Shown: positions 11,657-22,932 of the stretch, in pieces
Layout of the letters: each line of letters begins with the position of its first letter
How positions within the stretch are numbered: position 1 is the stretch's first letter
Assembly: GCA_019828595.1 (NCBI GenBank)
Contig: JAHQRK010000002.1
Location: 2,604,001 to 2,668,000 of the forward strand
Origin: Aphanomyces cochlioides
Lineage: Eukaryota > Oomycota > Saprolegniomycetes > Saprolegniales > Verrucalvaceae
Reading direction: 5' to 3'
Length of the DNA: 64,000 nucleotides
Notes under the pieces: model-generated
Seen by the model: the letters and a program-made list of their open reading frames with translations, nothing else
Told to the model about the DNA's origin: nothing
The model's database searches: none
Program-made: the position numbers and the translations under genes

Positions 11657-12126
11657 GTTTTAAATCTCCCTAATGAATTTAATCTTAGTTTTTGTATACA
11701 CTGGAGCAACCATTAAAAAATCTGCGGCCAGAAGGGATTTCCCCTTTTCCTCCAATCAGAGTGCGCCAACCTCGCGCCATTTTCGAATTTGATCCTTTGT
11801 GCTCAATCGGTGTCCTGACCTCAGAAAGTACATGCTGCTAGCATTTCCTCGCCCCGTCTGGCTCCTTGCAGCGCTCGACCTGGGCATCCTGAATGCGGGT
11901 ATACTCACAGAGGGGACACGTCCCCACCACAATGAAAACAGCTGTTCACGTACAGGACAAAGATACGAGGCATGTCATGGATGTTGATTTGAATTTCCGC
12001 ACAGCGCCAAGGCTTAGGCTGCAGCCATCTTTTCCACAAGCATGATGGTACTCTGGAGAAATGCTTGAAATACTTGACGATTGGTCGCTAAATATAGAAT
12101 TTTTAGCCTTACTTCGGAGGTAATTC
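11657..12126. other. divergent intergenic region between UBA1 and the next gene
   Basis: This is about 470 bp serving as the shared upstream region of two divergent genes. It contains an AT-rich stretch next to the UBA1 start and no recognised motif, repeat or credible ORF. Confidence 0.4.
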
Positions 12127-13868
12127 ATGATGCATGACCATGCCATCGTGGATACAGAAGACCCTGAGCGTGTTCTGTGTCAGGCAAGCTCACAAATAAA
12201 ACTCGGCGGCAAAGCTGTGGCCAATACGATTGAAAAACTTCTCGGGCGAGATGTTTCGGCAAAAAGGAAGGATCGACGTACAACGCAAGCAAGTCAAGTG
12301 CCGTCGAACAAACTGTCGCCGGAATACGTCAAAACATGCAAGCAGCTATACCGCCCGCTTGAAAGCAACGGCTGTATGGCAATAAATCAGCTTCAATCTA
12401 CGTTTGAGCGACAGGGCTTGCGGATAAACTCTGCAAAGTTGAATGCATGGCTCCAAAGGCCGCGCGCACACGGGGATGATTACATCACGTTTGGTGAATT
12501 TCTCGATGCTTGCTTCACATTGTATGGTCCGTCGCTCTCGTCAAATGTACAGATACAACATGCCGATGCTTCACCTTCAGGAACTACTGCAACCACTGGG
12601 CAACCTTTATTCCGTCACGTTCACCCATTCGCTGACATGGTCGAGCGAAACAAACAAGCGCTAGAGTTTTCATATGCTCATCATGGGAAGCAGAACCCCG
12701 TGAGTTAACATCTTTCATCCACGCTCTCTAACAGATTCAAATAGATTGAGGCACAGATGCGGCAAGATGCCCTTATAAGATCCCAAAGTATGGTCACCAT
12801 GGATACACCATACCCATCGATTCGCCGCGTCTCCAGTGAGCAAGAACTGCGAGAAATCGTACGTTAGATATGGTAACAAACTGTGACGTGAGATCTAGGA
12901 TGAAAAGGAGAGGTCAAAGAAAGCCAACAAAGTTATGCAACAGCGCGAGCGTGCTGCAGCGATAAGGTACCAAAGGTGGAGAATGTGCAGCTTAGACATG
13001 ATCAGGGATAAGCAGAATGCGAATATCCACACGGCGAATAATTTTTCAAGCAGCGTGGGGATGGTAGCTCGCCATATTCAGATTGGGGGTATGAACGAGC
13101 TACCCGAACTCGCCGATTTGAACCTTGTAGAGATCAATGAGAAGCGACAGTATCGACAGCAGCAACAGAAATTATACATCAAGCATCGAAAAGAAATTGA
13201 CAAGGAGTCGCGAGACGAGATGGATGCATTCAACTCGGTGCGTTCCTCGAGGAAAACCGTACGACTGATTCACACCTAGCGACTGAAACTACTCAAGATG
13301 CATGATATGCACAAGATGAAGACTCAACTGCATGACCAGCTTGCATTTGAGCAACAAAAGAAGGTCAACCACGAATTTTGATGGGCCAGGGTAACATCTT
13401 ATGTAGGAATTCCGAGAAGAAATGATCCGACGTCGAAAAGATCCTTTCACGATTTCTGACTCGACATGCACTTTACAACGCCGTCCTCCTGAATTACTCG
13501 CCGCGCTTGCAGGTGTCCAAACACCCTCGCAGCAAAAGCGACTTGCCCGCGCTGAGCGTCGCTACTTTGATCAGAGTCGCAGTCAGCAATTGCGAGATTA
13601 CAAACACGACAAGGAATTTGCCAAGCCAAGTCGATACTTGCCGGCACCAATTGTCAACGTCGATCGGCAAGACCCGGACACAGCATGGCACAACCAGGAA
13701 ACCGAGCTGTCCGACGCAATGAACGCTCTCTTTGACGAATGGGTCCGCGATCAAAAGGATCTAAGTCTCCTCATACCGACATCCAACTCACCTCCTGCGG
13801 CTCTACGGTACTATGGAAGCATCAAGCAGTTGCCAGCTTGCCCATTTATGTCATCTACCCAACGCTAA
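12127..13868 (+). CDS. EF-hand-like / coiled-coil protein of unknown function
   Basis: I do not recognise a named family. The first exon (12127 to about 12699) holds a helix-loop-helix pair resembling EF hands (YKQLYRPLES-like helix, LNAWLQRPRAHGDDYITFGE, FLDACFTLYG), but acidic ligands are sparse, so calcium binding is doubtful. Later exons join to give charged coiled-coil stretches (DEKERSKKANKVMQQRERAA, EINEKRQYRQQQQKLYIKHR, RLKLLKMHDMHKMKTQLHDQ) and a final exon (about 13411-13868) beginning EFREEMIRRRKDPFT and ending in a Pro/Ser-rich tail (PACPFMSSTQR). Introns are about 40-55 nt and each join keeps the helical frame. Such architecture is common among flagellar and basal-body proteins; no direct evidence here. 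Confidence 0.7.
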
Positions 13869-14309
13869 GCAAGAATTAAACCGCAGCCTTTAGTCTCCTC
13901 GCAATGGGTCGCGCAACTTCAGCTGCATGGACAGAGACAAAATCTATCACACTGACTTGTCACCATTCATTTTGACTCCCCAAGCGCATTCTGATGAGAC
14001 AAAGCAAATTTCAGACGAAGAACGTCTTCCGTACAGCCCTAGGTTGCATCTAGCGCCGTGAAAGCACCGCCGAAGCTCCATCATCTCCATCGTATTCGAG
14101 GTTCGAAATGCATTTCGATTGGCTATTCAACTTCAAAAATATATTTTATTGGTCAAAAGTCAATTATTAATAGCCAATTATAAGTTAAATTCAGTCTAGT
14201 GGGGCGCCAAGAGTAACATTCGAAGATAAAAAATAATTTCCCATCCCGCGGAAAGTCTCAGCAAACCCGCGAAAGATACAAGGAGCTCGACAGCGCCGTG
14301 GACTATAGG
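13869..14309. other. intergenic region upstream of the NEK kinase
   Basis: About 440 bp with no supported gene. The part from 14120 to 14235 is very AT-rich (ATATATTTTATTGG, AATTATTAATAGCC) and is the likely kinase promoter area. Confidence 0.35.
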
Positions 14310-16163
14310 ATGGACCAATATGAGCATGTTCGAGTTATTGGAAAAGGCTCCTTTGGGGTTGTGAGCAAAATCCTCCGAAAAGCCGACAGAAAGGTATGCG
14401 AACGACTGGATATGGTATGCTCAAACGATGGCGCGATCTCGTACAGGAATTGGTCTGGAAAGAAGTCGACTATGGACAAATGACCGAGAAAGAGAAACAA
14501 TTGATTGTGAGCGAAGTAAATATCCTACGCGAGCTGAAACATCCCCATATTGTCCGATACTTGGATCGCGTTATCGACAAGCAATCGACGAAAATATTTA
14601 TTGTGATGGAATACTGTGAAGGTGGCGATCTGAGCCAATTGATCAAGCGTCATCGGCGAGATGGGTAATCGATTAAACGATTGAACAATACGCTCATTTT
14701 GCTCGTGTGTAGAACATCTATCGACGAAGCGTTCATTTGGAAGGTGTTTACACACATGTTTCTCGCCCTCAAAGAATGCCATCGACACAGAGAAGGAAAT
14801 GCAGTGCGTCCGATATTACATCGCGACATCAAACCTGGAAATATATTTCTTGACGCTGAGGTTCGTCCAGGCTTTCCTCTTGTTGTCCTTTCCACGAACG
14901 TTTGGATGATGTGCTCAAAATGTTCTATAGGGCAATGCTAAACTTGGTGACTTTGGTCTGGCAAAAGAACTCAGCAGTGAATCCAAATTTGCACAAACTA
15001 ACGTTGGGACTCCGTACTACATGAGCCCAGTAATTCAAAGTAGAGATTGACATCTGATGGCGTTGTAGGAAATGGTCAATGAAATGACGTACGACGAACG
15101 ATCAGATATTTGGGCGTTGGGATGCCTAATGTATGAGCTCGCTGCACTGGTGTATGCTTTTTCTCTTTCCTCCGATCTATTTACTCATCATGTAGACCTC
15201 CATTCGACGCCACGAATCAATTAGCCCTCGCTAAGAAAATCAACGCTTGCAAGTTTTCTCGCATTCCGGATGAGTATTCTGAAGATCTCTTCCAAGTGAT
15301 TCGATGGATGCTGCATCGGCAGGTACGCTCGAATCAAACACTGCTGGATAAATATCTCCACATAGCGGTCACGACGTCCTCGTATTGAGGATTTGGAGCA
15401 ACGCGTGCCACAACTTGGTCGTCGTCTGAGGGAATACAACATGTCTGCTGTGGAAATTCAATTGCAAAACACGTACTTCCATCCTAATTCGATGAAAATC
15501 TCACCTTGTCGTAGATATGCTGCCAAGATGAAGGAACTCTTTTCCATTCAAGAAGACTTGCAACGACAGGAAACCTTGCTTCTCGTGCGTGAAAATCAAA
15601 TTAGAGGCAAGATATGTTCTCTCTTGGAAGGAATTTATGCTGGAACTGTGTAGAGAGGGAAATCGAACTGGCTGAACGTGAGCAAGAGCTTCTCAAGCGA
15701 GAGAAAATGTACTTGATATCAGTCTCACTCGTGAATCTCACTTAATTTTTGTAGGATGGAAATGTTTTCTCGAACACTTTCGTCATATTCTCCCAACAAT
15801 TCAAGCCCTTGCCAGAGTCCGCAGCACAGTCCCGTGTGTAGTAAATGTGGCGGCAGTACCTCACCCAACACAACCAACGTGTTAAGCAGCACAAAATCAA
15901 TGCCGGAATTCGACTCGACATATTCCCTTCGCTCAAGAGGCCGAAATTTCAGTTTTAACGACTACACAGCTAAGCCGCAAACAGCGTCCAGGTATTACGC
16001 ATCAACGGAATCCCCCTCAAAACGTCCCATGCAAATGTCTGCCGATCGAATAGTACGTCCGACGACATTTTCAAGTGACAACTTTATGTGCAGGAGCGAA
16101 AGTACCAGTCGTGAGGCAATAATAGAGTTTGACCGTACGATACAACGCATCTCACAAGGATGA
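14310..16163 (+). CDS. NIMA-related (NEK) serine/threonine protein kinase
   Basis: NEK kinases act in mitosis, centrosomes and cilia. The start is ATG 14310 ([20 protein letters not shown]). The gene has about eight exons with short introns. Visible kinase parts in order: Gly-rich loop GKGSFG, beta-3 lysine in LVWKEVDYG, hinge [14 protein letters not shown], catalytic loop [16 protein letters not shown] in [13 protein letters not shown], activation segment [11 protein letters not shown] (family usually has SPE, as here), and [20 protein letters not shown]. After the kinase domain comes a coiled coil ([20 protein letters not shown]) and a Ser/Pro-rich tail with a C-P-x-C-x-like cluster (CSKCGG). 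The kinase looks active. Its CDS end overlaps the end of the opposite-strand RING ligase by 12 bp. Confidence 0.9.
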
Positions 16164-17188
16164 ACCTGCGCCGCCACCTTCTTCTGCGTTGTTGACACGA
16201 ATCTGCAGCATGGATTCGACCTTGCCGCGGCATATTGGACACGTGCTCCCTGGCCGCTTGAGTTCCTCCGAGCATTCGGTGCAAATACATAAATGCCTAT
16301 GCCCTCATGAACAAAGCTTCAATGATTGCAACCATACCTGCATGGCAAAATGGTCGTGTTGCGAGGTTCACACATGCAAATGATGCATTCGGAACCTTCC
16401 ACGACGTCTGGAGTCGTATCAGGCGCAACGGCGGATGCTTTGGGAGCAGTGGCAGAGCAAGCTGCGCCTTCCATGCCGTAAATTTCCTGTAGCTCGTAGG
16501 TTTGGCCCTCAATTTGCACCTTTTGCTTGAGCACTTGGACTTTGTGTTTGCCATCCGTTCCTGCGGGGAACGCGACGAACGTCGCTTGCTTTTGAGTCTT
16601 CATCGAGGCTTCACTTGACGCAACTTGGATTTCCACGACGAGAGGAAACACATTGCCGTCTTCGGCAGATACAAGTTTTGACGGCGCCCACGACGTCAGC
16701 GCCAATATTGGGCTCGTGAAAGTCTGTCCGAGTTCCGCTGGGTACGTCTGCGCTGAGCTATTGAATTCCAATTCAGGCTTTTGGTTGAGGAATGTCGAGT
16801 TGCCGTCGTCGTCGATCGTCTCGAGCGCATTAAAATAGAGAGCAATCGTGCATGGTTTCGCCGCGTCGAACGCGAACTGCAACTGGTATTCGCCTTTTTC
16901 TAGCGGATGGAGCTTGAGCGATTGCTTCTTGATATTCACGTGATTGCGCACGGTCGTCGTCTCCTGTGTCTCAGGTGGAGCATGGAGCACCGTGCGCAGT
17001 TCATTCTGGATGAATCCCATGTCTGGTCGACCACGACTCATGTACAAGGCTTGCATCTGGGCGTGCGTGTACTGCGTTCCTTGTATGGCTGTCGTCGTTG
17101 GATCTCCATACAACTGGGGCTGGTTGCCTGCCGTGGATCTCCGCGCGACTGCGCCGTTTCTCGAGACGATGCTCCCCGCATTCCCCAT
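16152..17188 (-). CDS. MGRN1/RNF157-like RING E3 ubiquitin ligase, N-myristoylated
   Basis: Mahogunin-type ligases ubiquitinate membrane-traffic and other substrates. Two exons (17188-16338 and 16296-16152) with a 41-nt intron give 331 residues. MGNAGSIVSR matches the N-myristoylation consensus (Gly2, Ser6). The middle is the family's beta-rich domain (LHPLEKGEYQLQFAFDA, PCTIALYFNA, FVAFPAGTDG), followed by YELQEIYGMEG. The RING is completed only by splicing: ECIICMCEPRNTTILPCRHL, then CICTECSEELKRPGSTCPIC, a C3HC4 pattern with all eight ligands. Length is shorter than animal MGRN1 (about 550 residues), which has a long tail. It probably acts with the E1 encoded nearby through an unseen E2. 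Confidence 0.92.
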
Positions 17189-17892
17189 CTTCAGTTCTTA
17201 ATTCTTTCTCTGAAATCGACCTTTGCTCAATCTATTTTTATCAAATATCCAATGGAGCGTCACGGAATTTCTCGGTGCTGCGACTTGTCTCCCGCGATTA
17301 GAGTTCAGCCGCAACAGCGCTGCCGAGGCTGTCTTGGAAATGCAGACGCCAGTCGTGGATCCATGGAGTCGATTCCAATCGAGTTGAGTGAGTGTTAGTG
17401 CACTGCAAGGTTGCAACATTGCCAACATCTTGTCGCTTTTTCTAGAAGCCATGGAGAGTGATGCAGCTGTGATGAAGGTGCCCCAGAGAGGGATTCAAGA
17501 GCGCCATGGAGGTTTCTCCGAGCAGATCGATGGAGCGGTTAGCCAAGATTACGCTCAGTGCAAAGGCTTGGAGAAATGTAGCTCTGGCCAACGGGGAAAT
17601 CGCAGCTCATTAGCGCCACCGCCCTCTGCTTGGACTGCATCAATATCTAAACGGCTCTATCCCATCGAAAGCAGAGCTCCTTGAGTGCTCGTCGACAGCA
17701 TTTCAACGCGAAGAAACTACCGCAACGAGGGGCAAGGATAGATTTGTACTCACCTAGGAGGACTCTGCAGGTGAATGAGCTAAGCCGACGATGGCGCTTC
17801 CACGGCAGTCGCAAGGGAAAAGTCTCAGAGGGAAGGCGAGCAACGACGTGAATGCAAGCAATCTTGTTAATGAATTACAGGGAGACGCTCAT
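17189..17892. other. intergenic region with a possible small + strand gene
   Basis: About 700 bp. A plus-strand reading from ATG 17251 (MERHGISRCCDLSPAI) could splice at about 17390 (GTGAGT) to 17446 (CTAG) and continue to a stop at 17684, but other frames look equally protein-like and no family is recognised, so I do not call a gene. From 17685 on nothing is seen; the region borders the tail of the first claudin-like gene. Confidence 0.2.
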
Positions 17893-18660
17893 TTAGATGA
17901 GATCTACTTTCTGGGTCTTCTGCGCCAAAGTGTGCTTCTCAATGCACCACGCGCCGAAGATCGTGAGCACGAGGCCGAGCCATTCGAAGTAAAAGCAAAA
18001 GCCGTAGCGCACATCGACCCCATCGCCGGCCGACTTGATGCCTTTCACTTGCGACATCACACAGAACGAAAGCACGACAGAGCTGATCGCCGCAAGAGTC
18101 GAGCAGACGCGGGAGAAAGTAATGAGCCACAAGTGGTTCTTGCAGCAAAAGACGACAAACACGAGCGTGACGAGCGATGCAAACGTCAAGACGAGGAAGA
18201 GGACCGCCATCGCGATCGACGCTTTACCTAGAGAACCGCACGTCGACTGGATGAAAAAATCAATGTCAATCCACGCCATGCCGGTCATGACCGACAATTC
18301 CTTGGACGCTTTGTTGTTGACGTCGTTCGCATGGTAGTACGAGCAGATGCCCAAGTTGGACTTGTGCTGTTGGAACGATGGCGTGCTCGTGTGGCCGACG
18401 TAGCTGTAGTCGCCTCCATCGCCTCCGTAGAACGGGTAGCACGCCGTGATGCCCAAATTTTGTGTGTCGTTCTTGAACTGGACGTCAAAGCACATGCCGA
18501 TCAAGCCAATGTTCGTGTCGGCATGCTGGATCACGGTCAAATGCTGCACGGACAAGCCCGTGTTGGTGAACCACGCAGGAGTAATGAGACAAATGAACGC
18601 CATACCGACCGCAATGAGCATCGTGATGATGCCCGTGACGCCCCATCCAGACACGCCCAT
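17893..18660 (-). CDS. claudin/PMP22-like four-helix membrane protein (copy 1)
   Basis: An intronless 255-residue protein. Four hydrophobic segments are visible: about residues 7-29 (GVTGIITMLIAVGMAFICLI), 148-172 (ASIAMAVLFLVLTFASLVTL), 180-203 and 222-243. The first extracellular loop is long (about 110 residues) and holds cysteines and GLIGMCFDVQFKN, resembling the G-[LIV]-W-x-x-C claudin/PMP22 signature but without the Trp. The protein ends KTQKVDLI, a hydrophobic-end tail that might act as a PDZ-type ligand (inference). Two clear paralogues follow at 22090 and 23219. Oomycete relatives are not characterised as far as I know; membrane adhesion or stretch functions are only analogies. Confidence 0.8.
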   Translation of the reverse strand: MGVSGWGVTGIITMLIAVGMAFICLITPAWFTNTGLSVQHLTVIQHADTNIGLIGMCFDVQFKNDTQNLGITACYPFYGGDGGDYSYVGHTSTPSFQQHKSNLGICSYYHANDVNNKASKELSVMTGMAWIDIDFFIQSTCGSLGKASIAMAVLFLVLTFASLVTLVFVVFCCKNHLWLITFSRVCSTLAAISSVVLSFCVMSQVKGIKSAGDGVDVRYGFCFYFEWLGLVLTIFGAWCIEKHTLAQKTQKVDLI

Positions 18661-19426
18661 CCTGCTTCCTCTCGAGTGGGAAATCGAAGAATGACCTCCG
18701 TCATGTTGTCAACTTCGTATTCACTATACTTTAATCAAGATATTTTCGAAGTTCGAATACAATAGACAATCAACGACACGACGACACGATGGTTGTCGGT
18801 TTGTATCGTCGCAATGAACCAAATCGACGCGCATTTCTGGAGGAAGCGCGCTTTGTAGGCGGCAAGAAGACACTCGAGAGCGCTCGGAATTGCGCGTCGT
18901 CGGTGCTGCGATTTGGACATAGGAACGCATGACGGAAAGTCTTCCTATGCATTTTTGCAGTCATTTTTAGCTGGAAAATGACCAAATTTGCAATTTATAA
19001 GAAAGTTTGTATGCAAGAAATACACTGTTTTTTTGGTGAAATTCCAAAATCCACCACGCCAGAAGGTGTGCAATCGCCACGGGCGGCGTTGCTCACTGGA
19101 GGCCAAGAATACGACGATCGGATCGAATTGCAATTTCTACGACCAAAGTCGCAGCAGTCGCGCATGTACTGTAGTCGTTTGTAGCGATTCCCGAGACGTT
19201 TCATGGCCTCACAATCGGACAACTCGACGATCTTGTCGTTGGATCTCGAGTTCTTCGTCTGTCGATGTGCGAAAGCGCGGTGAATGATCCACGAAAGCGA
19301 GCCAATTCGATCGAGGATGTTGGATTTCTCAAGAGGAACCTATGGATACGATGGGTTCACGGCAAAGATGGATGTTCACTCGGAATGTAAACCCAAGTCA
19401 CGAGTTGCGCGAATTCCACCATCATG

Positions 19427-19850
19427 GATTCAGGCTTCTGATTGGTCAATTCCAATAATTTCCGGATAATGGGGTCGTTCGTGCTTTTCGGTTAATTCCA
19501 TAAATAGCACATATTCCGGATAATATCCCATAAAAGACACTCATGAGAGTTTGAGAAATTAAGCACAATTCCAAGGCCGACAAACTTGTCGGAGGGGCTA
19601 CGCAGTTTGCAGCGCGAGGCGCAGTTAATTATGTCGAAACGCCAGAGACGAGCTAGGCATTGGGGTTCACTAGTTGGTTTGCCGAGACTTTGTTTATCAA
19701 AATGGTTAGATATATCAGTTTATAGGCTCACAGGAGTGTCTTTTTATGGGATGTTATCCGGAATATGTGCTATTTATGGAATTAACCGAAAAGCATGAAC
19801 GATCCCATTATCCGGAAATTATTGGAATTGACCAATCAGAAGCCTGAATC
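19427..19850. repeat. foldback element with about 120-bp terminal inverted repeats
   Basis: The left arm (19427-19548, starting GATTCAGGCTTCTGATTGG) and right arm (19728-19850, ending AGAAGCCTGAATC) are inverted copies with only a few mismatches over about 120 bp. The central 180 bp has no coding capacity. The arms contain TTCCGGATAA words. No clear target-site duplication is visible. This fits a non-autonomous foldback or MITE-like element. Confidence 0.85.
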
Positions 19851-19940
19851 TGTCCCAGAAGCATGGATGGAATGTTCGGCGACCAGGCCCTAAGGGCCTG
19901 CGAGTAGACTGCCTGGACAGTAGATGAGTCCAAGTGTACC

Positions 19941-20798
19941 TGCAAAAGGAGGGGTGTCACTCATACAAACTTCAAGTATAAATCTGTCTGACATGATCCC
20001 GCATTGAGTGGGCCGGCGGGAGAGTTTCTGAAATGTGATATCACGAAACCCCATATACGACCGGACGACCAGAGTTTTCTGAATCCGTGATATCATGGAT
20101 ACTCTGGTCGTCTATCATTTGATTGGATGAAAATACGTTGTCCATCAACTAAATTAACCAACAGGTGAGCTCTAAGTCTAAGAAAATGCAGCCTCAACAG
20201 GGACTTCATCACAGGGCCAAACATTACTGACAATGACATGACAGTGGATGGGCATGGCAGATTCTTGTGCTCAGCCTGGAGACTACATCCCGTAAATATA
20301 CACTGCACAACTTTGTTCAAAATTATAATCAAACTTGCATCTAGAGTGAAGACGACGATCTCTCCCATCACTACAGATGGCCTTGAAGACTCGCTTCTTG
20401 GCTCCTGGAGCCCAGAAATCTCCAGCTCGTCTTTCTCTCGTAGAAATCCCTTCGCGCCATGAAATTCGCCAAAAGAACGTGTTTAATGAGAGCAAAAATC
20501 ATCTCCAATGCACCATAACTTGTATGTTAATTCATGTGACCGTGGTCCACAATTGTTAATCAGGTTAACTGTAAACTGATTGGAGGATACCACATGGCAT
20601 ATAGAACTTTGATTGGATAAAAATAAATTAATCTTGACTAAAATATTGTATACTTTAATCAAGTTAAAATGATATCCGACCATCTCGATGATCCCACACC
20701 GAAGTATAGTTAATCATGATTGTTTGACGACGGGGAAATTTTTTAAATGTGATATCATAGATTCTCTGGTCGGCAAAAGTGACACCCCTCCTCCTGCA
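19941..20798. repeat. possible 858-bp element with 21-bp inverted ends
   Basis: TGCAAAAGGAGGGGTGTCAC (19941-19960, plus one base) matches the inverse of 20778-20798 at 19 of 21 positions. Inside, the word TGTGATATCA followed by a CTCTGGTCG word occurs near 20034-20110 and 20748-20772. No coding capacity and no clear target-site duplication. It could be a degenerate MITE. Confidence 0.45.
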
Positions 20799-20995
20799 AA
20801 CCCATTACACAATGGGCCAACGAAGGCTGGATCATTCATTGCCACGTTTTGTTGCCACGATCGTCAACTCCATCGCTCTTTGTTGCCTCCACGGCATGGA
20901 GTTTGTCAATAGTTGCGGCCAGCGGTGCCAGGGAGAACCTCATGGACGCCATGATGTCGCTACTTCTCTACTGCATTGTCGTACAGTTGTAGATT

Positions 20996-21470
20996 AGAGA
21001 AATTTCGTAAACCATTTTCCCATTTCCCATTTCAAGAAAACCTGTGTAAAAGCATATTTTCGAGTAACACTGGCGAACTTTATGCTGAAATGGCAACAGA
21101 GTTCCCGTTTGGGAGCCACCAAGTGGGAACAAAGTTCCCATGAGTGAGTGCATGTCATAGAATTTGAGGTTAACACAACGACGGCTTCCCAATGCGAACC
21201 GTCGGATGAAGATCCATGATATGTTGGAAATGGCGAGTTGAGGTCGTGTGGTCCATGATGTACGCAATGATGATGATCGCTTGCTCATCAGTGAGCCTTG
21301 GCGCAACAAACATGACAGCAGTGAGTTTATCAACACATCAGCGTATAAAGTTTGGCAAGGAAAGTCAGATGCGATGAATACGAAAATATCAAAATGTGCA
21401 ATTTCCCACTTCCTTTTCCCGCTTCCACTCGGGAAGTGGGAAATGGGAAAATGATTTACGAAATTTCTCT
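20996..21470. repeat. MITE-like element with 34-bp terminal inverted repeats
   Basis: The ends (20996-21029, starting AGAGAAATTTCGTAAACC, and 21437-21470, ending ACGAAATTTCTCT) are inverted copies at 33 of 34 positions. ATT flanks both sides (20993-20995, 21471-21473); alternatively the boundary can be read as a TA duplication, as in Tc1/mariner-type MITEs. The 475-bp interior is non-coding. Confidence 0.75.
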
Positions 21471-22089
21471 ATTGTTCGCAAGTTCTTGGATATCCAAACG
21501 GGTGCACTGAAATGCCGGGGATGCCTGCGCGGGGCAACAATGTCGGAGTCTACATCAGTTCCTATCGCAAACCAGCTCGAGGATGGTTGGTTCTCTCATC
21601 GAGCGCACCTTCTTTCGCCAGCGACATAAAGATCCAAGCGTGTTCTCGAGACATTTCACGCCCGAGACACCCTCAAGTCGTCTCACTCCCACCGTCCATC
21701 TTGAGTCTCCGTCGAATCCATGCCGTGGCTGCACCCACCTCGTGAACCCAACTACAGGCACACCTACTGTAGCTTAAAGTCCTCGCCACCCCGAGCTTCA
21801 GAACACGGAACGTAGGAGTAGAACAACTCGTAGACCTTGGATATCATCGAAAAGTAGTGCGCGAACGACCAGGAGCGTGGCGCTAGCATGCCTTGCGACG
21901 GTGGCTTGGTCGTGGTCCTGTCGTCAACCGTGACTTCATCCCAACGACACAGCAACAGAAACGAGGAAGTATACAAATTTTCATATAAAGTCTAATTAGG
22001 CCAGTGCTAAAAAGTCCGGTTTTGGACGACGATGCCACCAAATCTGTTGAAGCCATGACGGCTTCATCGTAACTTTTGCTTCTGTCTCG

Positions 22090-22932
22090 ATGGGCCACCT
22101 CGGGCTGGGACTCGCGGCGATTCTCCTCATGCTCTTTAGTGTCACGCTGGGCTTGATGGCGTTCATCTCGCCGGCGTGGATCAATAACATGGACGTCGAC
22201 GCGGAGTGGACCGGTCGCGTCAAGAGCGTCGACGCGTCGATCGGGATTTGGGCCATGTGCACCAAAGTCGACTTTGACAACACGGCCAACTTGATTCCGA
22301 ACAGCGAGACGGTCGACAAGTTCTCGATGGACGACTGCTATGCGTTCTTCTCGCCCATGAGCAAACAGATCGTCCGCGTGGAAACCGTGATCAAGAAAGA
22401 CGACTACTCGTCGAGTGTGTGCGACCACTTTGACACGGATGAAGACCGAGCGGCGAAAGCGTTGGCCATCATGACGGGCATTAAAACCACGGCAATGTCG
22501 GACTTCTTGACGGCATCGTGCAGCTCCAAGGGCAAAGCGGTCGTCGGGTTGTTGGCATCGGCCAACGGCCTCAATTTCGTCGCATTCGTCTTGTTGGTCC
22601 TTGGCGTCTTCTGCTGCAGAGAGTCGTATGGGCTCATCCAAGTGGCTCGCTACATGGTCAACGTTGGGCTCCTCCTCACGTGTATCATGTCGTTCCTCGT
22701 CTTCAATGTGCTTCGCAAAGCCAAGATCAGCTCGTTGGATGTTTCCTTTGGCCCAAGCGTGTACATGGAGTTCGTCTCTTTCTTCATCACGTGCTTTGCC
22801 GGGTGCGCCATCGAGCGGTACGAAGTCAAAGTCAAGAAAGACAAGAACTCGCACGACACAGACAAGCGTCTCGAAGCCAAGATCAAAGGCCAGCAACTGA
22901 TTTCCAGGCGCAACAAGGCCGACATTGTCTAA
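22090..22932 (+). CDS. claudin/PMP22-like four-helix membrane protein (copy 2)
   Basis: An intronless 280-residue paralogue of the two neighbouring genes. It starts MGHLGLGLAAILLMLFSVTL with the first membrane helix, then FISPAWINNMDVDAEW, the signature-like SIGIWAMCTKVDFDN, a loop with CDHFDTDEDRAAKALAIMTG, three further helices (about residues 152-175, 185-210, 222-245) and a cytoplasmic basic tail of about 35 residues (KVKKDKNSHDTDKRLEAKIK). The charged tail is longer than in the paralogues. GIWAMC here and GVWAIC in copy 3 resemble the GLWxxC claudin motif. An AT-rich sequence with TATACAAATTTTCATATAAA about 110-120 bp upstream may be its promoter. Confidence 0.82.
   Translation: MGHLGLGLAAILLMLFSVTLGLMAFISPAWINNMDVDAEWTGRVKSVDASIGIWAMCTKVDFDNTANLIPNSETVDKFSMDDCYAFFSPMSKQIVRVETVIKKDDYSSSVCDHFDTDEDRAAKALAIMTGIKTTAMSDFLTASCSSKGKAVVGLLASANGLNFVAFVLLVLGVFCCRESYGLIQVARYMVNVGLLLTCIMSFLVFNVLRKAKISSLDVSFGPSVYMEFVSFFITCFAGCAIERYEVKVKKDKNSHDTDKRLEAKIKGQQLISRRNKADIV

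Larger units (their letters stand above)
18661..22089. other. 3.4 kb gene-poor region holding three inverted-repeat elements
   Basis: No credible gene is seen between two claudin-like paralogues. The region holds three elements with terminal inverted repeats (19427-19850, 19941-20798, 20996-21470, listed separately) plus short AT-rich words such as ATACTTTAATCAAG at 18726 and 20650. Open frames here are short and lack motifs. Confidence 0.55.
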
